NCBI RefSeq assembly: GCF_000022365.1
Contig: NC_012804.1
Location: forward strand, 1,426,001-1,490,000
Direction: 5' to 3'
Length of the DNA: 64,000 bases
Origin: Thermococcus gammatolerans EJ3
GTDB taxonomy: Archaea > Methanobacteriota_B > Thermococci > Thermococcales > Thermococcaceae
Part shown: positions 51,873 through 61,139 of the stretch, piece by piece
How positions within the stretch are numbered: position 1 is the first letter of the stretch
Layout: every line of letters begins with the position of its first letter
The notes under the pieces: model-generated
Seen by the model: only the letters and a program-made list of their open reading frames with translations
What the model was told of the DNA's origin: nothing
The model's database searches: none
Program-made: the position numbers and the translations under genes

Positions 51873-51902
51873 GCGTCGCTAAAGTCTCAACGCTTGCGAC
51901 GC
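51873..51902. repeat. Inverted repeat between GH130 gene and MFS promoter
   Basis: GCGTCGC (51873-51879) and GCGACGC (51896-51902) with a 16-nt loop. It lies just behind the GH130 stop and a few bases before the TATA-like TTAAATTTTTAAA of the MFS gene. It may be an RNA hairpin ending the upstream transcript or a protein-binding site. Confidence 0.5.
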
Positions 51903-51945
51903 GTGAAGGTTAAATTTTTAAACCCTCTCTTTTTCTCCCGCGCCT

Positions 51946-53214
51946 ATGGCGGTCAGTCAGAAGCGCAAGAGAACGACCCTCAAGAAGCTCGAGAGAAAAA
52001 GCCAGATGAGGCACCGGCCGAATCCAGAGAAGTGGTTTTACTCCTTCATTCCCTTCAAGGTCTCAACCGGGGGAGTTGCTCCCTTGATCCCACTCCTCAC
52101 TATGGAGCTCGGTGGCGGTCCGCGGGAAGTCGGTATTGTAAACGCCGTCGGGAGCTTTGCATCAATGCTCGGCGGCCTTTTCTGGGGAAAACTCAGTGAC
52201 CGGCTCAACAGGCGGAAGGTTTTCCTCGTAACCGGCTTTCTTGGAACGGCACTCTCAACCTTTCTGTTCGCCCTAGCGAGAAGTGTTTCCTCAGTGATTT
52301 TTGCAAACGCCCTCTACACTTTCTTCATAGCCGCAACGGTTCCGATTCCAGTCCTCATAATCACCAAGGCGTTCCGCCTTGAGGACTGGGACTACGAGAT
52401 AGGGAGGTTCAACGAGATATGTGGCTGGGCCTGGGTACTGGGGCTTGTGGTTGGGTTCGTCCTGTCCCACCTGCTTCCCCTCCGGTGGATTTTTGCAGTT
52501 CTCGGCTTAATCGGCCTTCTCTCTGCCCCCTGGGGTATGAGGACGATAAAGGAAGTCCCGCTTCACCTCAGCAGAAAGATCCTCGGCGTCTACGCGGGCT
52601 ACGTCGTCGAAAAGTTCCGCTACCTGCCGAACTTCATTACCCACCTGCCAAGGCTTTCCACGAACGGATTCGGCGGGCTTTACCTCTCAACTTTCCTCTT
52701 CTGGTTCGGGGCGATGCTGTACTTCACCCAGTTCCCCGTCCTCCTGAAGGTGAGAGGCTTTGGAGCCTCGATGCTCTATTTGATGAGCATCGGAAACTCA
52801 GCGGTCTCCGCCTATATGTACGCCCGCGTTGGAAAGAGGGTTAAGGCGAAGGGCGGTTACAGAACCCTCAAGCTCGGCCTCCTCCTGAGGGGCCTCTCTT
52901 TCCTCCTGCTCACCTTTGCGACGTTCATAACCGGACCCCTCTTTCCCGTTCTCGCGTTCATCTCCTACTTCCTCGCTGGCTATACGTGGGCCTTCATAGG
53001 CATCTCAACAACCACCGTAATTTCCCGTTTCGCTCCACCAGGAAAGAAGGGAACCCTAATTGGAGCCTACAATCTCGTGAGCTCCCTGGGAGCAGTAGCT
53101 GGAAACCTGACGAGCGGGTTCATAGTCTCACTTCTGGGTCTTACAGGCAACTTTGCGCTCGCCTCTGCGTTCATCTTCCTCTCGCTCCTTCCGATAGCTC
53201 GTCTCAGGGGTTAA
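51946..53214 (+). CDS. Major facilitator superfamily transporter
   Basis: 422 residues with about twelve membrane helices after a long basic cytoplasmic start (QKRKRTTLKKLERKSQMRHR). The MFS loop signature is GKLSDRLNRRKVF between helices 2 and 3, and the second half starts near GKRVKAKGGYRTL. Substrate unknown. It has its own promoter (TTAAATTTTTAAA at 51910-51922), so it is not clearly part of the sugar operon. Confidence 0.88.
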   Translation: MAVSQKRKRTTLKKLERKSQMRHRPNPEKWFYSFIPFKVSTGGVAPLIPLLTMELGGGPREVGIVNAVGSFASMLGGLFWGKLSDRLNRRKVFLVTGFLGTALSTFLFALARSVSSVIFANALYTFFIAATVPIPVLIITKAFRLEDWDYEIGRFNEICGWAWVLGLVVGFVLSHLLPLRWIFAVLGLIGLLSAPWGMRTIKEVPLHLSRKILGVYAGYVVEKFRYLPNFITHLPRLSTNGFGGLYLSTFLFWFGAMLYFTQFPVLLKVRGFGASMLYLMSIGNSAVSAYMYARVGKRVKAKGGYRTLKLGLLLRGLSFLLLTFATFITGPLFPVLAFISYFLAGYTWAFIGISTTTVISRFAPPGKKGTLIGAYNLVSSLGAVAGNLTSGFIVSLLGLTGNFALASAFIFLSLLPIARLRG

Positions 53215-53861
53215 AGTTCGATAGTGCTCCCTGTCTTCACGCTTACGAACTTCTCAGGGTATTCCCGCCGCACGTAGGCCTTGGCTTTTTCACCAGAGCA
53301 GTGTGCGGGCGCTATAAATTCAGACATCTTGGCAAGCCTGTCTAGAACCGCCCTAGATGGGTAATGGAAGCCGCCGATTACAAGGTGGGCTCTTTTGTAC
53401 CCTGAAACCTCAAGGACGGCCTCCGTCAGCCTGTCTGGGCCCGGATGAGAACAGCCGACTATGACGACGAGTCCAGAGGGCGTTTCCACCCCCACCGCCT
53501 GCTCGAAGCCATCCAACGCTCCAGAGGTCCAGACACCATCGGCTATTCTCCCCGCTTCGTGCATTTCGGCGATGTTTAGTCCCCGGATGTTCCCTCCAGG
53601 CGGAGCGTACAGTTCAAGCCCCGGGTTCAGCTCCGCAATTGTTGAAAAACCGCCGTAGTGGTCGTAGTGCCAGTGGCTGAGAACCGCGAAGTCGAGGCCC
53701 TTCAAAGAAACACCGAGAGCTTCTGCATTATGGAGGAGAATTTCTCCCCTCGTGTCTGCATCGAAGAGGAAGCGATGCTTCCCCTCAACCAAAACGCTCC
53801 AGCCCCAGTCATTGAGAAGTCCTTCAGCGGGCACGTTGTCGTTTAAAACCACGAGCCTCAT
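53211..53861 (-). CDS. MBL-fold metallo-hydrolase
   Basis: 216 residues with the metallo-beta-lactamase metal motifs SHWHYDHYGG, a later GCSHPGP His and the C-terminal GGFH and PAHCSG. It belongs to the archaeal group that lies near folate/pterin-type synthesis enzymes in some genomes (MJ0301-like), but no such gene is next to it here. Reaction unknown. The end overlaps the MFS gene by four bases (convergent). Confidence 0.87.
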   Translation of the reverse strand: MRLVVLNDNVPAEGLLNDWGWSVLVEGKHRFLFDADTRGEILLHNAEALGVSLKGLDFAVLSHWHYDHYGGFSTIAELNPGLELYAPPGGNIRGLNIAEMHEAGRIADGVWTSGALDGFEQAVGVETPSGLVVIVGCSHPGPDRLTEAVLEVSGYKRAHLVIGGFHYPSRAVLDRLAKMSEFIAPAHCSGEKAKAYVRREYPEKFVSVKTGSTIEL

Positions 53862-54001
53862 ACCAATCCCCCGGATTAAGGGTTTCCTTGTTCAGGGTAA
53901 CACTATCCTCCAGTAGGAGCCCAAGGATAAGACAGCAATCAAACATATCTTGGTGCGAGACCGTTAAAAGGACTTTCCAAAACCTTAATCCGGTGATGGT
54001 G

Positions 54002-55138
54002 ATGTTCTGGCTCAAGACGAGAATCATCGAGGGTAAGGGCTCCCTTGAAAAGCTCCGAAAGGAGGCCAAGGAACACGAGAGGGTTCTTATCCTGGCCGGC
54101 AACTCGATGAAGAGACACGGCTTCCTGAGTGAGGCTGAGGACTACGTTAAAGAGGCGGGGGCGGAGGTCTTCTCAATAACCGGCCTTCCGGCGGAGCCGA
54201 GCGTGGAAACAATAGAGGAGTTCCTGCCGAAGGTGGGGGAGTTCAAGCCAGACCTGCTGGTTGCGCTCGGGGGTGGAAGTGTAATAGACACGACCAAAGC
54301 CCTTAAGGTTTTCTACGACGCTCCCGAGCTGAACTTCGAGGAGATAGCTTTCTTGGATAGATTTTCGAAGCCCAAACCCGTTCCGAAGCTGAAGACGAAG
54401 CTTATTGCTATCCCCTCGACGAGCGGTGCCGGGAGCGAGGTCTCTGGAGCGAGCGTTCTGAAGAAGGGCGGAATCAAGTACAACATCGTTACGCCCGAGA
54501 TAGCACCCGATGTAGCAATACTCGACCCCCGCCTGCCGATGACGATGCCGAGGGAGGTGGCGAGGAATTCCGGACTGGATGTGCTCGTTCATGGAATAGA
54601 GGCCTACACCACCAAGGTCGCCAACGACTTCAGCGATGCGATGGCGATTAGGGCGATAAAGACCGTCTTCAACTACCTTGAGAAGAGCCTTGAAGGAGAC
54701 GAGGAAGCCCGTGAAAAGATGCACTACGCTGCGACTATGGCAGGGATAGCCTTCCTCAACGCGCGCCTCGGCCTCTGCCACGCGATGAGCCACAAAGCCG
54801 CGTGGATTGGACCGCACGGGCTGCTGAATGCAATATTCCTTCCCTACGTCATGGAGTTCAATGCCGAGAGAAGCGACTACGCGAGGAGGCGCTACGACGA
54901 GATAGCGAGGGAGCTCGGCCTTAAGGATTGGAGGGCGCTGATAGAAGCCGTTAGAGAGCTGAACGAGCGGACGGACGTTCCGAAGCTGAGCGAGCTTGTT
55001 GATGAAGAAACCTTCATGGCGAGGCTCGACGAGATGGCCGAGAAGGCCTACCGCGACGGCCTTTTGGCCTTCAACCCAGTCGAGGCAAAGCCGGAAGAGA
55101 TAAAGGAGCTCTACCTTAGGGCGTTCAGAGGGGAGTGA
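54002..55138 (+). CDS. Iron-containing alcohol dehydrogenase
   Basis: 378 residues of the group III Fe-ADH family. GGGSVID and SGAGSEVS segments bind NAD(P); the iron ligands are expected in the SGLDVLVHGIEAY and LCHAMSHKAAWIGPHG stretches. ATG 54002 (MFWLKTRIIEGKG) with GGTGATGG upstream is chosen; a longer reading from 53888 crosses the promoter. Thermococcales enzymes of this type interconvert aldehydes and alcohols, helping remove aldehydes or excess reductant. Confidence 0.92.
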   Translation: MFWLKTRIIEGKGSLEKLRKEAKEHERVLILAGNSMKRHGFLSEAEDYVKEAGAEVFSITGLPAEPSVETIEEFLPKVGEFKPDLLVALGGGSVIDTTKALKVFYDAPELNFEEIAFLDRFSKPKPVPKLKTKLIAIPSTSGAGSEVSGASVLKKGGIKYNIVTPEIAPDVAILDPRLPMTMPREVARNSGLDVLVHGIEAYTTKVANDFSDAMAIRAIKTVFNYLEKSLEGDEEAREKMHYAATMAGIAFLNARLGLCHAMSHKAAWIGPHGLLNAIFLPYVMEFNAERSDYARRRYDEIARELGLKDWRALIEAVRELNERTDVPKLSELVDEETFMARLDEMAEKAYRDGLLAFNPVEAKPEEIKELYLRAFRGE

Positions 55139-55161
55139 GGAAAAGAAAAGGAACAAACGGA

Positions 55162-56655
55162 CTAAGCAACCTTCACCTCCTTTTCTCCCCCGTTCTCCAC
55201 CTCGCGAATCTTTCCACCCTTCATGACCTCGACGATGGCCAGGCTTAGTATCGCCAGGAACAGGTAGATTCCTGCGGAAGTTCCGAAGAGCACCTCATAG
55301 GCTTTGGTCGTCGGTATCTTTATCTGAACCCACGAGGGGGCGCCAGGCGGGTGGAAGAGGGTGTAGTATGTGCTCATTATTGTTCCGGCTATAGCGGGCC
55401 CCCAGGTTGAGCCGAAGTTCCTGAAGAGGCTGTTCGCTCCTGTCGCAACGCCCATGACCCTCGGCGGGACGCTGAAGACGAGGACGTTGATTAGGGAGAT
55501 GTTCATGAGTGTTATGCCTGCACCGACGTATGCTATCATCGCCACGAAGGCCCAGAGGTGGTTCGGTGGGAATTCAGGGGCGTACTTCGCAAGAACGGCG
55601 AGGCCAGAGCTCGCGATGAGAGCGCCCGTTATTGCGAGTGGCTTGGCGCCGACCTTCGGCATTATTTTTCCGGCAAGGGGGGCGATGATGAGCATGATAC
55701 CCGCCATTGGGGTCATAAGCAGACCGCTCTGGAGTATCGTCTTGCCGAAGCCATACGGTGGCTTCATCTGGAAGATGTAGGTGTTCGCCTGGCTCATCAT
55801 GGATATGCCAAAGGCCGCGAACATGATTCCGAGGTTCACTATGGCGGGGTTCCTTGCGGTCACGATGTCGAGGGGAATCAGCGGGTTCTCCGCGCGTTTC
55901 TCCCAGAGGACGAGCAAAATTGCGCCGACTATCGAGACCGCGAAGAGAACGAGGGTTTCTCTTGCGGTCCAGCCGACGTTCGGGGCGCGAGTTACCGCAA
56001 CGAGTGCCGGAACGACGGCCCAGACGAGGAGCAGAGCGCCCTGCCAGTCGAGCTTTCCGGGGTTGATGTAGCGGCTCTCGCGGAGTATCTTCCACGCGAG
56101 GATGAACATCAGCACGGCGAATGGGGCGGCGGTGTGGTAGGTCCAGCGCCACCCCCAGTGCTGGGTAACGTATGCTCCGAGCGGGAGGGCTATGACCATA
56201 CCGACGCCGAACATTGCGCTTATCATTCCCTGAACCTGCGGGACCATCTCGGGCGGGAACTCCTCGCGGACGAGGGCGAAAGCCAGCGGGAATATGGCCA
56301 TTCCAAAGCCCTGAATTGCCCTGCTGAAGAGCAGCCACTGGAAGCTCTGCGCAAAGCCGTTCAGGATGACGCCGAGGGTGTAGAAGCCGAGGGCAACCAA
56401 AAACATCTTCTTCTTGCCGTACATGTCGCCGAGCTTTCCGAAGAGTGCCACACTGACCGTACCAACGAGCAGGTATATCGTGAGAACCCAGCTGACGTCG
56501 TTTGGATTCACCGCGAACTCCTTCTGAATCGTCGGCAGTGCGGGAGTTAGCATCGCCTCGGTGTACATGACGAGGAGAGGCAATAAAACCACGACGAGCG
56601 TGGCCTTCTTCGCGTATTTGAGGTCGTAGGTTTCGCCGTTCCTCGTGACGTTCAT
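55162..56655 (-). CDS. MFS transporter, DHA2 (14-helix) drug-efflux type
   Basis: 497 residues, about fourteen membrane helices. Motif A is GKLGDMYGKKKMF and motif C-like FGVGMVIALPLGAYVTQHWGWRWTYH. Typical of proton-driven multidrug exporters. ATG 56655 is downstream of TATA at 56691-56697. Two adjacent palindromes (56666-56688) lie at the predicted start site, suggesting a repressor-controlled efflux pump; no repressor gene is adjacent. Confidence 0.92.
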   Translation of the reverse strand: MNVTRNGETYDLKYAKKATLVVVLLPLLVMYTEAMLTPALPTIQKEFAVNPNDVSWVLTIYLLVGTVSVALFGKLGDMYGKKKMFLVALGFYTLGVILNGFAQSFQWLLFSRAIQGFGMAIFPLAFALVREEFPPEMVPQVQGMISAMFGVGMVIALPLGAYVTQHWGWRWTYHTAAPFAVLMFILAWKILRESRYINPGKLDWQGALLLVWAVVPALVAVTRAPNVGWTARETLVLFAVSIVGAILLVLWEKRAENPLIPLDIVTARNPAIVNLGIMFAAFGISMMSQANTYIFQMKPPYGFGKTILQSGLLMTPMAGIMLIIAPLAGKIMPKVGAKPLAITGALIASSGLAVLAKYAPEFPPNHLWAFVAMIAYVGAGITLMNISLINVLVFSVPPRVMGVATGANSLFRNFGSTWGPAIAGTIMSTYYTLFHPPGAPSWVQIKIPTTKAYEVLFGTSAGIYLFLAILSLAIVEVMKGGKIREVENGGEKEVKVA

Positions 56656-56665
56656 ATCTCTTCAC

Positions 56666-56688
56666 CGACATGTCGAACGATATATCGT
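56666..56688. promoter_or_regulatory. Tandem palindromes at the DHA2 transporter start site
   Basis: CGACATGTCG (56666-56675) and ACGATATATCGT (56677-56688) are perfect palindromes one base apart, between the TATA box (56691-56697) and ATG 56655. A repressor bound there would block initiation. Confidence 0.6.
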
Positions 56689-56739
56689 CTTATAAAGTTA
56701 GCGGTAGGGGTTATAAACCGCACAACGCCAGGTTTAACC

Positions 56740-59520
56740 ATGCACCCACTCCTCAGAAAGGCCATCCGGGAGCGCTTTGGGAGGCTCAACCGGCTCCAGC
56801 AGGACTCGTTCAGGGAAGTTAGCTCGGGAAAGAGCGTCCTAATCATCGCGCCGACCGGCTCGGGGAAGACGGAAGCCGCGGTTCTGCCCGTCTTCAACGA
56901 AATCCTTGAAGAAGGACTAAAACCCATTTCGGCCCTCTACATCGCCCCGCTCAAAGCATTAAACAGGGACTTGCTTGAGAGGCTCGAATGGTGGGGGAGG
57001 AAGCTCGGGATAACCGTCGAGGTACGGCACGGCGATACATCAGCCCACAGAAAGGCGAAGCAGACGAAGAATCCGCCCCAGATGCTAATCATCACCCCTG
57101 AAACCCTCGGCGTGATTCTGACTGTTAAATCCCTCAGAAAGCACCTCGAAAACGTGAAGTTCGTCATCGTTGACGAGATAGCGGAGCTCGTAGATAACAA
57201 GCGCGGTTCCCAGCTCCTCCTGAACCTTGAGAGACTTGCCGAGATAGCGGACTTCAAGAGGATAGGCATGACCGCAACCGTCGGCAACGAGGAAGAGGTG
57301 AGGGACTGGCTGAAGGCCGAAACGATAGTAAAGCCGAACTGGAAAAAGAGCTACCGCTTCCACGTTCTCTATCCAAAGCCGAAGGAGGAAGATAAGGAGC
57401 TGGCGGAGAAGCTGAGCGTCTCGCCCGAGATAGCGTCCCGTCTGAGGGTTCTGTGGGAGATAGTTGAAAAGCACGGAAAAGCCCTCATCTTCACCAACAC
57501 GCGCCAGTTCGCGGAGGTTTTAGCCCACCGCCTCAAGGCCTGGGGAAAGCCCGTAGAGGTTCACCACGGCTCGCTCTCGAAGGAGGCGCGCGTCAGAGCC
57601 GAGAAGGCCCTTAAGGAGGGGAAAATCAAGGCCTTAATCTGCACCTCCTCAATGGAGCTCGGCATAGACATAGGTGATGTGGACGTTGTAATACAGTATA
57701 TGAGCCCGAGGCAGGTCAACAGGTTGGTTCAGCGCGTCGGAAGGGCGAAGCACAGGATTGGAGAGGTCAGCGAGGGCTACATCATAGCGACGAACGTGGA
57801 GGACTACCTCCAGAGCCTCGTCATAGCGAAACGGGCCTTGGAAGGGCGTTTCGAGGCGGTCGAGCCGATAGGCGGGCTTGACGTCCTGGCTCACTTCGTC
57901 GTCGGGTTGCTCATTGAATACAAACGCCTTCCGCGCGAGAGGCCCTACGAGATAGCGAAACGAGCGTATGTTTACCGCGATTTGAGCTGGAGCGATTACC
58001 TCGACGTTCTCCGCGTTCTGGAGGACGCTCGTTTGGTCGGCTACGATGAGGAGAGCAACCTCCTCTACCTCAGGCGAGGAGCGTTCCAGTACTACTACGA
58101 GAACCTCTCGACGATTCCCGATGAAGTCTCGTGGCGCGTTTTCGACGCCAAAAGTGGGCACGTCATAGGGAGGCTCGATGAGAGCTTCGTGATGGATTTG
58201 GAGGAGGGCATGGAGTTCGTAATGAACGGGCGGAGCTGGATTGTGCTCAAGATAGACGACGAGGCGAGGCTTTTGAAGGTTCGCGAGAGCAGGAGCCTTG
58301 AGAGCGCGATACCGAGCTGGGAGGGTGAGATGATTCCCGTTCCCTTCGGGGTTGCGTTCGACGTCGGCAGGCTGAGGAGGGAGCTGGTCTTCGACTTCAA
58401 CAAAGCTTTAGACCTTTTGGAGGGCGTTGAGTTCAGCGAGGAGGAACTTAGAAGGGCCTTTGAGGAAATCAGGGACGAGCCGTTTCCGACCGACCGAGAT
58501 ATCGTCGTCGAGAGCACCCCGAAAGCTCTGGTAATCCACGCCGATTTCGGGAGCAGGGCGAACGAAGCGATAGGGAGGATAGTTCACTCGCTCCTAATCC
58601 TCCGCTACGGCAGGGTTTTCTCCGTAAGGAGCCAGGGGCACGCGATAGTCTTCAAAACGCCATTCCAGCTCAACCCTGAGGAGGTCAAGCGCTACCTCTA
58701 TCAGGAGCCCGGGAGAGTTGAGTTAATAGTTTCCCGCGCTCTGAGAGATTCCCACGCCTACCGCTGGAGAATGCTGAACGTGGCCAAGCGCTTTGGGGCG
58801 CTGAGGAGGGACGCGAGGATAAGAAAGGTGGAGAGACTCTTCGAGGGGACGGTGATTGAGAGGGAAACGCTCAACGAGCTCTACCACGACAAGGTGGATG
58901 TAAAAAAGGCCGAGCTCGTGATGGAGCTACTCAAGGCCGGCTCGCTGAGGGTGAAGACCGTCCTAAGGAAGGAGCCCTCAACTCTGGCGAGGCTCAACAT
59001 GACGGTGAGCGGGGAGTTCCTGCTGTCGGGCGTTCTCGAGAGAGACGAGCTAATTGAGCTGTTCAAAAAGAGACTGCTTGAACACGAGGTCGTTCTGGTC
59101 TGCACCAACTGCGGGTGGCACTCGAAAACGAAAGTGGCGAGGCTCCAAAACATCAAGCTGAGGCAGTGCCCGCGCTGCGGCTCGAAGATGTTAGCTGTGG
59201 CGCACCCGATTGACGCCGAGGAGTTCCTCTCGGTACTTGAGAAGGTCCGCCACGGAAAGCCGCTGGAAAGGAAGGAAGAGAGAATCTACAGAAAGATTCT
59301 CAAGGCGGCCGATTTGGTCGATACCTACGGCTTCGAAGCGGTTCTAGCGCTGGCGAGCTACGGAACGGGACCAGATACCGCCGCGCGACTGCTCGCGCAG
59401 TACCGGGGAGACGCCTTAATCCTCGCGCTTATGGAGAGGGAGAAGCAGTTCATAAGAACGAGGCGGTTCTGGGTTGAGAGGAAGGAGAAGGAAGATACAG
59501 AAAACGGGAGTGCATCTTGA
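56740..59520 (+). CDS. Lhr-type superfamily 2 helicase (aLhr2-like)
   Basis: 926 residues. Helicase motifs: I APTGSGKTEAAVLPV, Ia IAPLKALNRDL, II VIVDEIAEL (DEIA in place of DEIH), III MTATVG, IV LIFTNTRQFAEVL, V SSMELGIDIGDVD and VI RQVNRLVQRVGRAKHR. The Lhr winged-helix and C-terminal core follow, ending with a zinc-finger-like pair CTNCGW and CPRCGS (about 788-810). Lhr proteins unwind DNA-RNA and DNA forks during repair or recombination. It is preceded by TATA TTATAAAC (56710-56717), so the mRNA is nearly leaderless. Confidence 0.93.
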   Translation: MHPLLRKAIRERFGRLNRLQQDSFREVSSGKSVLIIAPTGSGKTEAAVLPVFNEILEEGLKPISALYIAPLKALNRDLLERLEWWGRKLGITVEVRHGDTSAHRKAKQTKNPPQMLIITPETLGVILTVKSLRKHLENVKFVIVDEIAELVDNKRGSQLLLNLERLAEIADFKRIGMTATVGNEEEVRDWLKAETIVKPNWKKSYRFHVLYPKPKEEDKELAEKLSVSPEIASRLRVLWEIVEKHGKALIFTNTRQFAEVLAHRLKAWGKPVEVHHGSLSKEARVRAEKALKEGKIKALICTSSMELGIDIGDVDVVIQYMSPRQVNRLVQRVGRAKHRIGEVSEGYIIATNVEDYLQSLVIAKRALEGRFEAVEPIGGLDVLAHFVVGLLIEYKRLPRERPYEIAKRAYVYRDLSWSDYLDVLRVLEDARLVGYDEESNLLYLRRGAFQYYYENLSTIPDEVSWRVFDAKSGHVIGRLDESFVMDLEEGMEFVMNGRSWIVLKIDDEARLLKVRESRSLESAIPSWEGEMIPVPFGVAFDVGRLRRELVFDFNKALDLLEGVEFSEEELRRAFEEIRDEPFPTDRDIVVESTPKALVIHADFGSRANEAIGRIVHSLLILRYGRVFSVRSQGHAIVFKTPFQLNPEEVKRYLYQEPGRVELIVSRALRDSHAYRWRMLNVAKRFGALRRDARIRKVERLFEGTVIERETLNELYHDKVDVKKAELVMELLKAGSLRVKTVLRKEPSTLARLNMTVSGEFLLSGVLERDELIELFKKRLLEHEVVLVCTNCGWHSKTKVARLQNIKLRQCPRCGSKMLAVAHPIDAEEFLSVLEKVRHGKPLERKEERIYRKILKAADLVDTYGFEAVLALASYGTGPDTAARLLAQYRGDALILALMEREKQFIRTRRFWVERKEKEDTENGSAS

Positions 59521-59591
59521 TTTTGCGTTCTTGTAGAGACAACAATGCTTAAATATGTCGGTACCCCTCCATGACAGTATGGTAGGTGCCT

Positions 59592-59660
59592 ATGCTGTTT
59601 GGCAGAATCAAGAAATCGCGGCATGAGATATTTGACAGGGAGTATGAATTCAACCACTAA
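59592..59660 (+). CDS. Possible small protein of 22 residues
   Basis: MLFGRIKKSRHEIFDREYEF... from ATG 59592, ending in TAA. GGTAGGTG lies four bases upstream and TTAAATAT (about 59549-59556) is a TATA box at the right distance, so promoter, ribosome-binding site and reading frame are all in order. The remainder of 59521-59769 shows nothing else except the next gene's promoter. It may be a real microprotein or the leftover start of a lost gene. Confidence 0.35.
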   Translation: MLFGRIKKSRHEIFDREYEFNH

Positions 59661-59769
59661 CAAGGGTTGCTGAGGATGGAGTTCCCCTAATTGTTCTCAT
59701 GGGAATCAGACGGAAGAAGAGAAAAGGCTTTCGAAACCGTTAAATAGTTGCAGTGCGATTAGTCTAATC

Positions 59770-61122
59770 ATGATGCAACAATTCGTCAACAGAAAGGGCG
59801 AGCTCGATGCTCTCAGGAGGGCCTTTGAGGGCGACAAAGCGGAGCTGATAGTGGTTTACGGGAGGAGAAGGGTCGGAAAGACGGCGCTCGTCCTGAAGGC
59901 CGCCGAAGGGTTCAGGCACGTCTACTTCCTCGCGGACGAGAGGAGCGAAGCGGAGAACCTCGCGGAGTTCAGGAAGAAGGTGGCACAATTCCTGGGCGAT
60001 GAGGTCGTCGCCCGCTCCGACCTCGGCTGGATCGAGGTGTTCCGTCTCATCGCGGAGCGTGGAAATGGAGTTGTCATGATAGACGAGCTCCCCTACCTCG
60101 TTGAAGGAAACCCGGCTTTCCCCTCGGTTCTCCAGAAGGCATGGGACTTGCATCTCCAGAACTCGAAGGTCAAGCTCGTTCTCGTCGGCTCGTCAATCGG
60201 CATGATGGAGAGGCTTCTCGGCCATAAAAGCCCGCTCTACGGCAGAAGAACAATGCAGATTGACCTCAAGCCCCTCAGGTACTGGCACGTTCCTGAGTTC
60301 CTGCCCGGCTACTCCCCCGAGGACTGGATGAGGGTTTACGGCGTTGCCGACGGGATACCCCTCTACCTGAAGCAGTTCGACGGTAGTTCATCGTTCTGGG
60401 AGAACGTTGGAAGGCTATTCCTCAGAAAGGAGAGCCCCCTCTACACCGAGGCGGAGTTCCTTCTCAGACAGGAGTTCAGGGAGCCGGCGCGGTACTTCTC
60501 GATACTGAAGGCGATAGCCTTCGGGAAGACGAGCTTCGGGGAGATAGTGAACTTCACGGCCTTTGACAGGGGGACCGTTTCGCGCTACCTCGACAACCTC
60601 GCCAGAATAAGGGTGATAGCCAAGGTTCACCCGGCCTTTGAGCCCGAGAAGAGGAGGAACACCCGCTACGAGTTCGCCGATAACTACTTCCGCTTCTGGT
60701 TCCGCTTCGTCTATCCGAACAGGGAGAGGATTGAGCGGGAGCTCTACACTGAGGTTCTGAAGGACGTTAAGGCAAACTTCGACCACTACATGGGACCTGT
60801 GTTTGAGAGGGCCGCTGAGGATTTCCTGTGGCGGAGGTTCGCCTTCGAGCGGGGCGGAAGGTGGTGGCGCAGGGGAGAAGAGGTCGACTTCGTGGGCGTG
60901 AAGAACGGAACCGCGTACTTCTTCGAGGCCAAATGGGGCACCTTAGACCATCGAGAGGCCCTCCGGGTTCTTAAAAGGCTTGAGGAAAAGGCCGAGAACG
61001 TCAGAACCGGGGCAAAGAAAAGGTGCCTCGGCATCGTTGCAAGGGCCGTAGAGGACAGGGAAAGGCTTGAGGAGAGGGGCTTCCTCGTCTTCGAGCTCAG
61101 GGACCTCTTTGGATTCTCTTGA
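59770..61122 (+). CDS. Archaeal AAA ATPase with C-terminal DUF234 domain
   Basis: 450 residues. N-terminal FVNRKGELDALRRAF, Walker A VVYGRRRVGKTALVLKA, Walker B GVVMIDELPYLVEG, a wHTH around 255-310 (TSFGEIVNFTAFDRGTVSRYLDNLARIRVI), then DUF234 with GRWWRRGEEVDFV and YFFEAKWG, resembling a PD-(D/E)XK nuclease core. Function in the cell is unknown. TATA TTAAATAG (59740-59747) predicts a leaderless start; no ribosome-binding site. Confidence 0.9.
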   Translation: MMQQFVNRKGELDALRRAFEGDKAELIVVYGRRRVGKTALVLKAAEGFRHVYFLADERSEAENLAEFRKKVAQFLGDEVVARSDLGWIEVFRLIAERGNGVVMIDELPYLVEGNPAFPSVLQKAWDLHLQNSKVKLVLVGSSIGMMERLLGHKSPLYGRRTMQIDLKPLRYWHVPEFLPGYSPEDWMRVYGVADGIPLYLKQFDGSSSFWENVGRLFLRKESPLYTEAEFLLRQEFREPARYFSILKAIAFGKTSFGEIVNFTAFDRGTVSRYLDNLARIRVIAKVHPAFEPEKRRNTRYEFADNYFRFWFRFVYPNRERIERELYTEVLKDVKANFDHYMGPVFERAAEDFLWRRFAFERGGRWWRRGEEVDFVGVKNGTAYFFEAKWGTLDHREALRVLKRLEEKAENVRTGAKKRCLGIVARAVEDRERLEERGFLVFELRDLFGFS

Positions 61123-61139
61123 GGAACTCCTCTGCCCTC

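Noticed and set aside
55558-56671. Long open frames on both strands (330 and 365 codons)
   Set aside because: Shadows of the DHA2 transporter; Arg/His-rich translations without structure.
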